From NCBI GenBank assembly GCA_030623035.1, contig JAUXFK010000033.1, positions 1 through 16,111 of the forward strand: a stretch of 16,111 nucleotides of DNA, read 5' to 3'. Position numbers and translations under genes: made by a program. The DNA is from Deltaproteobacteria bacterium. GTDB lineage: Bacteria; Desulfobacterota; UBA8473. This document shows positions 7,002 through 14,381 of this stretch, piece after piece; positions within the stretch are counted from its first letter, which is position 1, and the number at the start of each line of letters is the position of its first letter. The notes under the pieces were generated by a model that saw nothing but the letters and a program-made list of their open reading frames with translations, made no database searches and was not told where the DNA came from.

Positions 7002-7532
7002 ATGCCAAACGAGCTACATGTTAATATCCTAAAGCAGGGATCGGATTCATGGAATAAGTGGAGGAGAGAGAATCCTGAGATAAAGCCTGATCTTTGCGGA
7101 GCAGACCTTAGAAAGAAAGAGCTTTGCATGATAGATCTAAGAAGCGCATTCCTCATAGAGGTGAATCTCTGCGGGGCGGACCTCAGTGGTGCAAATCTCA
7201 ATAAAGCCAACCTTATAGAGGCGAATCTCACAGGGATAAACCTAAAAGACGCCAAGCTCATAGAGACTAACTTTTACAGAGCAAACCTCAGCGAGGCAGA
7301 CCTAACCGGCGCAAACTCAAGGGGAGCGAATTTTATAGAGGCAAACCTGAACGGGGCAAACCTGAGTATGGCTGACCTCAGCAGAGCGATTTTAATGAAA
7401 ACTCGCCTCATTAAAGCGAACCTTTCGAATACCAACCTTACAGATGCAAACCTATACTGCGCTGACCTCAAAGATGCTAACTTAAAAGATGCAGACCTCA
7501 GCAGTACCAAGATCAGTGAAACCGATAAATAA
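7002..7532 (+). CDS. Pentapeptide-repeat protein
   Basis: A 176-residue protein. After an N-terminal cap (HVNILKQGSDSWNKWRRENP, about residues 6-25) it consists of roughly 27 tandem A(D/N)LxX units from about residue 31 to 168, which fold as a right-handed quadrilateral beta-helix. The cap (QG...WN.WR..NP...PDL) is common in free-standing bacterial pentapeptide proteins of unknown role. It lacks the length and features of the gyrase-binding Qnr/MfpA type, so no DNA-mimic function is claimed. AAAGGGG lies 8 nt before the ATG. The repetitive codons create long antisense open frames, which are artefacts. Confidence 0.9.
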   Translation: MPNELHVNILKQGSDSWNKWRRENPEIKPDLCGADLRKKELCMIDLRSAFLIEVNLCGADLSGANLNKANLIEANLTGINLKDAKLIETNFYRANLSEADLTGANSRGANFIEANLNGANLSMADLSRAILMKTRLIKANLSNTNLTDANLYCADLKDANLKDADLSSTKISETDK

Positions 7533-7599
7533 AGAGATTGATACGTACGGAATCGGACACGTCTTCGCACGGTAAAGAGATGTCTTATAGGGATATAAA

Positions 7600-8511
7600 A
7601 TGCAATACATTATTGAAGCGGAAGGTCTAAAAAAGACATTCGATGATTTCGTTGCAGTGGATAGCATTTCCTTTCAAGTACGAAATGGGGAGTGTTTTGG
7701 GATACTGGGGCCAAATGGTGCGGGCAAAACCTCAACTGTTCGTATGATTTATGGCTTTTCACCCTTAACAGGAGGAAAACTGAAGGTCTTTGGTCTAGAT
7801 ATAACCAAAGGATTTCGGACGATAAAATCTCGCGTAGGTGTCTGTCAGCAGGAGAACAACCTCGATCCTGATTTGAGCGTTCTTCAAAATCTGGAGGTAT
7901 ATGCCCGTTATTTCGATATCTCTCATAAGAAAGCACATAGAAAAGCGAAAGAACTCCTTAAGTTTATGGCATTGGAACATCGCGAGAAGGATAAGGTGAA
8001 CGAACTCTCAGGTGGGATGATGCGCAGGCTGGTCTTCGCACGTGCACTCATAAATGATCCGGATCTTTTGATTCTCGATGAACCCACAACCGGTCTTGAC
8101 CCCCAATCACGACACCAGGTATGGGAACGAATGGAAGAACTCAGGTCAATGGGACTTTCTATCTTACTGACCACTCATTATATGGATGAAGCTTCCCGTC
8201 TTTGCGACCGGCTCATTATCATGGACCATGGTCGCATATTGGTCTTGGATAAACCGAATGAGCTTATTCGAGAACATATAGGGAATAATATCATTGAGGT
8301 CGACGAACCTACCAATGAGTTGCGAACATATTTACAGTCCGAACGATTGGCTTATGAGGATATGGGACATCGTCTCATCATCTATTCTGAAGAAAGCAGT
8401 AATCTGTTTCAATACATTAGCGATACTTACTGTAATGAGGGTTGCATTTTACGAATGGCCACATTGGAAGACGTGTTTTTAAAGTTAACGGGTAGAGACC
8501 TCAGAGAATGA
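7600..8511 (+). CDS. ABC-2 type transporter ATP-binding protein (NodI/DrrA-like)
   Basis: A 303-residue ATPase of an ABC exporter. Walker A GPNGAGKT (37-44), Q-loop Q83-Q84 in VCQQENNLDPDLSV, signature LSGGM (136-140), Walker B LLILD with E161, and H-loop H193 (TTHYMDEA) are all intact. The ECFGILGPNGAGKTS start and the QQENNLDPDL stretch are closest in style to NodI, the lipochitooligosaccharide exporter ATPase, but in non-rhizobia this family has other, unknown cargo. The C-terminal ~80 residues form the usual accessory domain. AGGG lies 8 nt before the ATG, and the stop overlaps the permease start by 4 nt (ATGA). Confidence 0.93.
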   Translation: MQYIIEAEGLKKTFDDFVAVDSISFQVRNGECFGILGPNGAGKTSTVRMIYGFSPLTGGKLKVFGLDITKGFRTIKSRVGVCQQENNLDPDLSVLQNLEVYARYFDISHKKAHRKAKELLKFMALEHREKDKVNELSGGMMRRLVFARALINDPDLLILDEPTTGLDPQSRHQVWERMEELRSMGLSILLTTHYMDEASRLCDRLIIMDHGRILVLDKPNELIREHIGNNIIEVDEPTNELRTYLQSERLAYEDMGHRLIIYSEESSNLFQYISDTYCNEGCILRMATLEDVFLKLTGRDLRE

Positions 8512-9299
8512 TGAAAAAAATTTCCGCAAGAATCTCCAGAAGATACATTCGAGTTTGGCAGAGAAACCTTACTGTTTACCGTAAGACATGGAAAATAAGC
8601 TTTCTTCCCCCCCTTCTTGAGCCTCTCTTTTATATATTGGCCTTTGGTGTTGGACTCGGTGCCCTGGTTGGAAAGGTTGCTTATCACAACTCTGAGATAC
8701 CTTATGTGCGTTTTATTGCGCCAGCCCTGATCGCTGTCAACATAATGTACAACGCCTTTTTTGAAAATACCTTTGCCTCTTTTGTTAGAATGTATTATCA
8801 AAAAACCTTCGATGCGATTTTGGCAACCCCTCTTACTTTAGAGGAGATTATAACCGGAGAAATTGTATGGGGAGCTACCAAATCCGTGATTGCTTCATTT
8901 GTAATGATAGTGGTTATTAGCTTTTTTGGATTCATTACATATCCCCATGGGCTCCTCATCATACCCTTAGCCCTTTTGGGTGGCATAGCCTTTGGATCTA
9001 TCGGCATGTTCTTCACAGGTATCGTACCCAGGATCGATATATTCAACTTGCCCATATTCCTGTTCATTACACCGATGTTCTTATTCAGCGGTACATTCTT
9101 TCCTATTGAAAACTTACCATTTTGGGCGCAAAAACTCGCTTTTGTGCTTCCTCTTACTCATCTTGTTAAGCTCACTCGGTCCTTTAGTTTCGGGGTTATG
9201 GATTTTGACCTCTTATGGAATGTAGGATATCTTTTACTTTTTTCTCTCGTGTTTTTCCCATTGGCCATATTTGTTATGCATCGTCGGTTGATCAAGTAG
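8508..9299 (+). CDS. ABC-2 type transporter permease (NodJ-like)
   Basis: A 263-residue inner-membrane permease, partner of the preceding ATPase through a 4-nt ATGA overlap. Six hydrophobic segments can be drawn at about residues 33-55, 66-85, 125-145, 148-172, 181-200 and 236-257. The ABC-2 signature PMFLFSGTFFPIENLP (189-204) followed by VLPLTHLVKLTR (213-224) is clear and matches the NodJ/DrrB type. Cargo is unknown; NodJ-like exporters move polar lipids, oligosaccharides or drugs. The neighbours do not reveal the substrate. Confidence 0.92.
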   Translation: MMKKISARISRRYIRVWQRNLTVYRKTWKISFLPPLLEPLFYILAFGVGLGALVGKVAYHNSEIPYVRFIAPALIAVNIMYNAFFENTFASFVRMYYQKTFDAILATPLTLEEIITGEIVWGATKSVIASFVMIVVISFFGFITYPHGLLIIPLALLGGIAFGSIGMFFTGIVPRIDIFNLPIFLFITPMFLFSGTFFPIENLPFWAQKLAFVLPLTHLVKLTRSFSFGVMDFDLLWNVGYLLLFSLVFFPLAIFVMHRRLIK

Positions 9300-9427
9300 T
9301 AAGGAAAATAATATGCAATGATTAACAGGATCTAAAGATTCTCCTCTCCTTTCCAAGGATGAAGCGGTTTGGGAGGAAGCATAAATATCCATTTGTCGTT
9401 AATAAACATGCCAAACAGGGTATCTCC

Positions 9428-10819
9428 ATGCTTGAATACTTATTTAAGCCGGCATCCGTTGCAGTGATCGGTGCTTCTAAAAACCCCACCAAATTGGGTT
9501 CGATCGTTCTTAAGAATATTATCCACGGTGGATACAAAGGTCATATCTATCCAATTAATCCCAAGGCAGAAAAAGTCATGGGACTTCAAGCAGTCCCTTC
9601 AATATTAGATTTAGATGAGGTTGATCTTGCTCTAATTGCCACACCCGCGAAAAATGTCTTAGAGACTTTGGCAAGATGTGTTGAGGCTAAAGTCAAAACC
9701 GCGGTTATCTTCTCTTCTGGATTTGGAGAATTGAGTGAAGCAGGAAAAAAGGCAGAAGAAGAACTGGTATCTATTGCAAGAAGAGGGAGGTTACGTTTCG
9801 TAGGACCAAATTCCGTGGGAGTATTCTCTTCTTCTTCCAATTTGCATGCCATGATGCCAAATATACAGATCAGAAGGGGACATGCATCTCTCGTTTCACA
9901 AAGTGGAAATGTAGGCTCACAGGTGCTTTACAGAGGGAGTAAGTTAGGCATAGGATTCAATATGTTCGTAAGCAGTGGAAACGAGGCAGATTTGCATAGC
10001 GAAGACTATATAAGATATTTTGGGCAAGGACAGGACACAAAGGTTATCCTGTCATACGTTGAAGGATTTGGTGACGGAAAGAAGTTCTTGGAAACTGCAA
10101 AAGAGACTACAATGAATACGCCGATAGTCACCCTCAAGGGAGGGGACACAAAAGCAGGTGCAGATGCGGTCAGATCACATACCGGTGCACTTGCAGGCTC
10201 TATACATGTTTTCAATGCTGCACTTAAGCAATCAGGAGTTACTAGGGCACAGACAATTGAGGAATTACTTGACTTTGCCCTTGCTTTCAATAGCAATCTC
10301 TATCCGAAGACTAAAAAAATAGCTGTTTTGACTCGCGGGGGAGGATGGGGCGTGATTGCAGCGGATGCCTGTGAAAAAGCAGGATTAGAACTGCCAGAAC
10401 TGCCGCCAGAAGTAATTACAGACCTAAGCACGATATTGCCTTCTTACTGGAATAAGAGAAACCCAATAGATACGGTAATGGCCTCTGGTTTCACCCTTAT
10501 GACCAGGATCATCGATATTCTGGGAAGGTGGGGAGATGTAGACGGGTTACTGATATTGGGTGGATTTGGAGGTTATTTCGCTAAGATTTGGAATGAAAAT
10601 AAAATAGAAAAAGTATCCAGAAAGATGATCGAATTATCTGGCAGTAAGGCTATCTTTTCTGTATCTTTTACACAAAATGAAGATTCCAGGCCGATTCAAC
10701 GACTCCGTGAAAACAATATTCCAGTATATCATGATGCGAATAGGGCGATTGATGCATATTCTAAGTTGTTGGAATATAGGGAATATTTATCCGCAGCCCG
10801 TATCAGTGAGGGGAGTTGA
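9428..10819 (+). CDS. CoA-binding acyl-CoA synthetase (NDP-forming) alpha-type protein, copy 1
   Basis: A 463-residue protein with an N-terminal CoA-binding Rossmann domain (VAVIGASKNPTKLGS, 11-25; HIYPINPK, 39-46) and a succinyl-CoA ligase-like region holding SQSGNVG (158-164), SSGNEADL (182-189) and the phosphohistidine motif RSHTGALAG with H251. This is the alpha half of ADP-forming acetyl/acyl-CoA synthetases, which make ATP from acyl-CoA or activate acids. The ATP-grasp beta half is neither fused nor encoded nearby, so the protein needs a partner elsewhere or has another CoA-binding role. ATG at 9428 has AGGG 7 nt upstream and matches the family start MLEYLFKP; an in-frame ATG at 9359 would add 23 atypical residues with AAGG directly abutting it. 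The gap after the ABC permease is 128 bp. Confidence 0.88.
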   Translation: MLEYLFKPASVAVIGASKNPTKLGSIVLKNIIHGGYKGHIYPINPKAEKVMGLQAVPSILDLDEVDLALIATPAKNVLETLARCVEAKVKTAVIFSSGFGELSEAGKKAEEELVSIARRGRLRFVGPNSVGVFSSSSNLHAMMPNIQIRRGHASLVSQSGNVGSQVLYRGSKLGIGFNMFVSSGNEADLHSEDYIRYFGQGQDTKVILSYVEGFGDGKKFLETAKETTMNTPIVTLKGGDTKAGADAVRSHTGALAGSIHVFNAALKQSGVTRAQTIEELLDFALAFNSNLYPKTKKIAVLTRGGGWGVIAADACEKAGLELPELPPEVITDLSTILPSYWNKRNPIDTVMASGFTLMTRIIDILGRWGDVDGLLILGGFGGYFAKIWNENKIEKVSRKMIELSGSKAIFSVSFTQNEDSRPIQRLRENNIPVYHDANRAIDAYSKLLEYREYLSAARISEGS

Positions 10820-10879
10820 CAGGCTGCTTGTAATCAGCGTATCACTAGATAGTCCTGATAAGCAGGACAAGGAGCCACA

Positions 10880-12031
10880 ATGAAAGCATTGGTCATAGGG
10901 GGCACGGGGCCCACAGGCCCGTTTGTGCTGGACGGGTTGTTGAAACGAGGGTATGAGGTCACCATCCTTCATCGCGGAACTCATGAAATAGACCTGCCCT
11001 CAGAGGTCGAACATCTGCACGGTGATCCCCATTTTATTGAGACCCTTAACGAGACCTTGGGGACACGTACTTTTGACATCGTCATAGTGATGTACGGGAG
11101 GTTGCGTTATGTGGCAGAAGTGATAAGAGAAAGAACTGAAAGATTGATATGTGCAGGAGGAGCTGCAGTATACAGAAGGTGGCTTGATCCAAGGCAGAAT
11201 CTGGCCGATTCTTCTTATCTCATTCCCGAAAATGCACTATTGGTTACAAGCCCCGAACCGGACGGATTGGAAACAGACACTTTCTTCCGCTTTTCCAACC
11301 TCTTGGCAAAGACAGAACTGGTAGTTATGGAAAATCACCACCTGGGTTTTTATAGCGCCACAATATGCAGATTTCCTATGATCTATGGGCCAAGACAGCT
11401 CATTCCGGGCGAATGGAGTATAATCCGCCGTATACTTGACGGTAGGAAAAGACTGATTGTCCCCGATGGTGGACTTACCATCGAATCGAGAGGGTATTCG
11501 GAAAACATGGCGCATGGGTTATTGTTGTGTGTAGATCATCCGGAAGAATCCGCCGGACAGGTATACAATGTGGCAGATGAAGATGCATTGAGTTTGAAAG
11601 ACTGGATAGAGACCATATCAGGGGTAATGGATTATGAATTTGAATTGGTGGATATGCCCGCAAAAGTTGCAACACCTTCCGTACCTTACGGAATGGCAAT
11701 CCGGCCTTTTGCAAAGAAGACCGGTCAACTTCACCACCGAGTACTGGATCTAAGAAAGATCAGGGCTAAGCTAGGATACAGAGATATCTTCAAGGCAATA
11801 TGTGGCCTCAAAAAGACCGTTCAATATTACCTGGATAATCCACCTGACCGAGGAGGGGAGACTGAACAGAGGTTAAATGATCGGTTTGATTATGATGCTG
11901 AGGATAAATTGATCAGTGAATACGAGAAGAGCCTGGACAAACTATCCACCATATTCCCAGAGGATACATGGCGACATCCCTATCCACATCCGGACAAACC
12001 CAATGTAAAGCGGGATCAAAGAGGGAGATAG
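10880..12031 (+). CDS. Extended SDR, NAD-dependent epimerase/dehydratase-like protein
   Basis: A 383-residue Rossmann-fold protein. The dinucleotide motif is GGTGPTG (7-13), with HRG (31-33) after the second strand and D/N-type contacts at HGDP (47-50). Later extended-SDR landmarks are CRFPMIYGPRQ (163-173) and VYNVADED (228-235). The catalytic residues are unusual: the Ser/Thr position reads CAGGAAVY (91-98) and the YxxxK motif reads NLLAK, keeping K144 but with Asn140 in place of Tyr. It may therefore be a non-classical reductase or a nucleotide-binding protein rather than a standard sugar epimerase. AAGGAG precedes the ATG by 6 nt. It lies between two CoA-binding synthetase paralogues, suggesting action on a shared, unknown metabolite. 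Confidence 0.85.
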   Translation: MKALVIGGTGPTGPFVLDGLLKRGYEVTILHRGTHEIDLPSEVEHLHGDPHFIETLNETLGTRTFDIVIVMYGRLRYVAEVIRERTERLICAGGAAVYRRWLDPRQNLADSSYLIPENALLVTSPEPDGLETDTFFRFSNLLAKTELVVMENHHLGFYSATICRFPMIYGPRQLIPGEWSIIRRILDGRKRLIVPDGGLTIESRGYSENMAHGLLLCVDHPEESAGQVYNVADEDALSLKDWIETISGVMDYEFELVDMPAKVATPSVPYGMAIRPFAKKTGQLHHRVLDLRKIRAKLGYRDIFKAICGLKKTVQYYLDNPPDRGGETEQRLNDRFDYDAEDKLISEYEKSLDKLSTIFPEDTWRHPYPHPDKPNVKRDQRGR

Positions 12032-12062
12032 TGCAAGGGTTAAGGATTACGGATAACTTAAC

Positions 12063-12099
12063 TTTAGGCACTTTAGCTCACTTGAGGCACTTCAAACTC
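12063..12099. repeat. Degenerate 9-10 bp tandem repeat
   Basis: Four diverged units run in series: TTTAGGCAC, TTTAGCTCAC, TTGAGGCAC, TTCAAACTC. The tract lies in the 124-bp gap between the SDR and the second synthetase gene, ahead of a perfect hairpin CGTATT-TAAG-AATACG (12111-12126). Role unknown; possibly a variable intergenic repeat. Confidence 0.4.
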
Positions 12100-12155
12100 G
12101 AATAGGGAATCGTATTTAAGAATACGTGTACTAAGGTATATTCTAAGGAGTTGAT

Positions 12156-13586
12156 ATGAGAATGGAAAAGGAACTCAATGTCTTTCTTCAACCTGAGAGT
12201 GTGGCTGTCATAGGTGCTACTGAAAGGCTCGGTGCATGGGGATCACTAATAACGAATGCCTTACTGTCCCTTGAATATTCAGGAAAGGTCTATCCAGTAA
12301 ATCGCCGTGTACAGTCTGTATATGGTATCCGAGCCTTCCCCAATATAAGAGATATTCCATATCCAGTGGATCTAGCTGTGATAGCCATACCTGAACATTC
12401 GATTGAGGAATGCATCCGGGACTGCGGGGCAAAGGGTGTAAGGGGGATAACTATAATAACAGCAGGTTTCGGTGAGGCAGTAGAAGGAGGACGAGATAGA
12501 GAGGAGGCCTTAGCAGAAACTGCTCGTTCATATGGAATGCGGATCCTTGGCCCCAATGTAAGTGGCACTTTTAACCTACATTCGAATTTCAATGCCTCAG
12601 GTTCTTCTGCCGAACACCTATTCCCAACTAAACTTGCAGCCGTATGTCAGGGTGGATATGCCTTTTACGATCTTTTGTCTTCGGGATATGCTCGGAGAAT
12701 GGGGGTGGGCAAGTTCATACATACTGGAAACGAGTGTGACTTGCAGGTAACAGACTTTTTGGAGCATTTCAGAACAGACCCAGAGGTGAGTGGTATTGTA
12801 ATGTACCTTGAAACTGTTCGTAATGGAAAGCGCTTTATGGAGGTTGCACGTCGTGTGGCTAAGGAAAAACCGATTGTCATTCACAAGGCGGGGAAGACAA
12901 TCGGAGGTGTTCGAGCAGCGCATAGTCATACTGGAGCGATAGCAAGTCAAGGTGGGATATATGAGGGTGCGTTTCATCAGGCAAATTTAGTGCTTTCTCC
13001 AACCATGGAGCTTCTCCTCCCTTTGGCTCACTCTCTGCTTGAGAGCCCGTCCATGAGGGGGAATTGTGTGGCTATAATTACAATGGGTGGTTCCTGGGGT
13101 GTGCCCCTTACAGATTGTCTGGAGGATTCTGGCTTGAGAGTCCCGGAATTGAGCCTAACTATACAGAAAAAACTGAGAGGTCTTGGGATGCCAATAAGAG
13201 CATCCACAAGAAATCCAGTTGATATTGGTGCGGCTGGCATAGGCTCCTTTTCACCAGAGGCGTTATCAGAAATTGGTCGTACAATTCTCTGTTCAGGGGA
13301 GATAGATGCCTTAATACTCCATGGTCTGGGAAGACCTGGAATTCATAAGGATGATTCTTCATCGCAATGGAAATTTTTTACAGATTTTGAAAAAGAGATG
13401 ATAAAGAAGGTCAGTGATCTCCAAAAGGAGATTGATAGACCCGTGATGGTGGGAAGTCTTTTTTCGCCCTGGGAGAGTCAGGCTGTTCATGATCTCAATA
13501 TTGAAGGATTGAGGATCTATAACCGCCTTGATGAGATCGCACAAATACTCTCTTTGAAATATGAATACTGGAGAAGAAACCATTGA
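12156..13586 (+). CDS. CoA-binding acyl-CoA synthetase (NDP-forming) alpha-type protein, copy 2
   Basis: A 476-residue paralogue of the 463-residue protein encoded 1.3 kb upstream, collinear in all main motifs: VAVIGATERLGAWGS (16-30), KVYPVNRR (44-51), GPNVSG (132-137), HTGNECDL (189-196) and the histidine motif AHSHTGAIAS with H258. It differs where copy 1 has SQSG: here it is CQGG (164-167), a change in a loop that in succinyl-CoA ligase-type enzymes contacts CoA or phosphate. No beta (ATP-grasp) subunit is present. AAGGAG lies 5 nt before the ATG. The two copies are clearly diverged, so the duplication is not recent, and they may handle different acyl groups or form a heteromer. It ends 80 bp from the convergent DsrE-like gene. 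Confidence 0.87.
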   Translation: MRMEKELNVFLQPESVAVIGATERLGAWGSLITNALLSLEYSGKVYPVNRRVQSVYGIRAFPNIRDIPYPVDLAVIAIPEHSIEECIRDCGAKGVRGITIITAGFGEAVEGGRDREEALAETARSYGMRILGPNVSGTFNLHSNFNASGSSAEHLFPTKLAAVCQGGYAFYDLLSSGYARRMGVGKFIHTGNECDLQVTDFLEHFRTDPEVSGIVMYLETVRNGKRFMEVARRVAKEKPIVIHKAGKTIGGVRAAHSHTGAIASQGGIYEGAFHQANLVLSPTMELLLPLAHSLLESPSMRGNCVAIITMGGSWGVPLTDCLEDSGLRVPELSLTIQKKLRGLGMPIRASTRNPVDIGAAGIGSFSPEALSEIGRTILCSGEIDALILHGLGRPGIHKDDSSSQWKFFTDFEKEMIKKVSDLQKEIDRPVMVGSLFSPWESQAVHDLNIEGLRIYNRLDEIAQILSLKYEYWRRNH

Positions 13587-13615
13587 TTCAGTTCAAAATT
13601 CAAAATACCTCACAC

Positions 13616-13637
13616 TGTCAGTATTTTTGACATTTTT
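13616..13637 (+). terminator. Weak terminator between convergent genes
   Basis: TGTCA (13616-13620) pairs with TGACA (13628-13632) around a 7-nt loop and is followed by TTTTT on the plus strand, 30 bp after the second synthetase stop. The 5-bp stem is short, so confidence is low. The 15-mer shared with 4244-4258 overlaps the left arm. Confidence 0.3.
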
Positions 13638-13666
13638 AGTACGATAGGGGGACGCAGGAATAAAAC

Positions 13667-14014
13667 TTAAAATGTAAGAATTTGATATCCTTGGTCAATA
13701 TAGTCCGAGATAGCTGGATGACCCATCATTTCACCTATCAGAGGGATACCTTCATCTTCAATGATATCCCTCACCTCAAGTTTGGTAGAACAGGCCTTAC
13801 AGGCACCAATAATAAGATTTTGCTCTTTGACTTTTGTGTATAATTTATTGAGGAAATGATCTGGTTTAATCATTTCAGGGACAAGTTTTACTGCCTCACC
13901 TTCAAGAATAATCTTCCCACCCATTCTTTTTTTATTTAAATCCAGACTGTTTAGTAATACATGGACAAAACACATCGGATCACCACGAAAGGCAAAAAAA
14001 ACATTTTGTTTCAA
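13667..14014 (-). CDS. DsrE/DsrF-like family protein
   Basis: A 115-residue cytoplasmic protein resembling the DsrE-like family (small sulfur-relay or redox-associated proteins). Family-like features: FFAFRGDPMCFVHVLLN near the N-terminus, GGKIILEGEAV in the middle, and GACKACSTK (about residues 70-78) followed by GEMMGHPAISDYI and a terminal GYQILTF. The two cysteines in ACKACS are candidates for redox or persulfide chemistry. The start was set at TTG 14014 because GGAGGT sits just upstream with a short spacer; an upstream TTG at 14029 would have the Shine-Dalgarno inside its own coding sequence. It is the last gene of the peroxiredoxin-rubredoxin cluster, 135 bp after rubredoxin. Confidence 0.8.
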   Translation of the reverse strand: MKQNVFFAFRGDPMCFVHVLLNSLDLNKKRMGGKIILEGEAVKLVPEMIKPDHFLNKLYTKVKEQNLIIGACKACSTKLEVRDIIEDEGIPLIGEMMGHPAISDYIDQGYQILTF

Positions 14015-14110
14015 GAGACCTCCTTTCAATTAAATTGACTGTTTGATTTACAATATATAAAAATACTCATTCTTTATTGTTAGGCATAAAAATACAGTTG
14101 TTACATTAAA

Positions 14111-14141
14111 CATATGGTCTATCATAACAACAGACCACATG
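14111..14141 (-). terminator. Hairpin after rubredoxin, possible terminator or attenuator
   Basis: CATGTGGTCT pairs with AGACCATATG over 10 bp (one G-U pair) around an 11-nt loop, 8 nt after the rubredoxin stop on the minus strand. No U-tract follows, so it may be an mRNA-processing or stability hairpin between rubredoxin and the DsrE-like gene rather than a full terminator. Confidence 0.35.
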
Positions 14142-14149
14142 AGAAAAAC

Positions 14150-14308
14150 TTAATCACACTCCCAGAAATCTTCTTTTTCTGCACCGCATTTAGGACAAAC
14201 CCAGTCTGCCGGAACTTTTTCCCACGGAGTACCAGGATCAACTCCGTTCTCATAATCACCTTCTTCAGGATCGTAAATATAGCCGCAAGGGCATTCCCAC
14301 TTCTGCAT
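14150..14308 (-). CDS. Rubredoxin
   Basis: A 52-residue iron-binding electron carrier (small, so easily missed by length cut-offs). The sequence starts MQKWECPCGYIYDPEEGD and ends DWVCPKCGAEKEDFWECD. The second ligand pair is the usual CxxC (C38, C41). The first pair is C6-P-C8, a CxC spacing where rubredoxins normally have CxxCGY; all other landmarks (GYIYDPEEGD, NGVDPGTPWE, aromatic W4, Y10 and W36) fit. An additional cysteine, C51, lies next to the C-terminus. AAAAGGAA precedes the ATG. It follows the Sec-peroxiredoxin by 73 bp on the same strand, so it is a natural candidate to supply electrons for peroxide reduction; that link is inference. Confidence 0.9.
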   Translation of the reverse strand: MQKWECPCGYIYDPEEGDYENGVDPGTPWEKVPADWVCPKCGAEKEDFWECD

Positions 14309-14381
14309 AGCACGTTTCCTTTTGGTTTAAATGTGTTTTTATAGTCACTCTGTTTCGGTTGTTATATAAAGTTATTTGCAA

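Noticed and set aside
7002..7532. Qnr/MfpA-type gyrase-protecting role for the pentapeptide protein
   Set aside because: The fold is shared, but neither the sequence nor the context shows gyrase-specific features.
6986..7570. Long antisense frames across the pentapeptide-repeat gene
   Set aside because: The periodic codons of the pentapeptide repeat keep antisense frames open and give Arg/Phe/Ser-rich repeats; they are artefacts.
12063..12099. CRISPR-like array
   Set aside because: The units are 9-10 bp, contiguous and degenerate, with no spacers and no cas genes.
14122..14313. 63-codon minus-strand frame overlapping rubredoxin
   Set aside because: A different frame of the same strand encodes an unmistakable rubredoxin with ribosome binding site, so this frame is a shadow.
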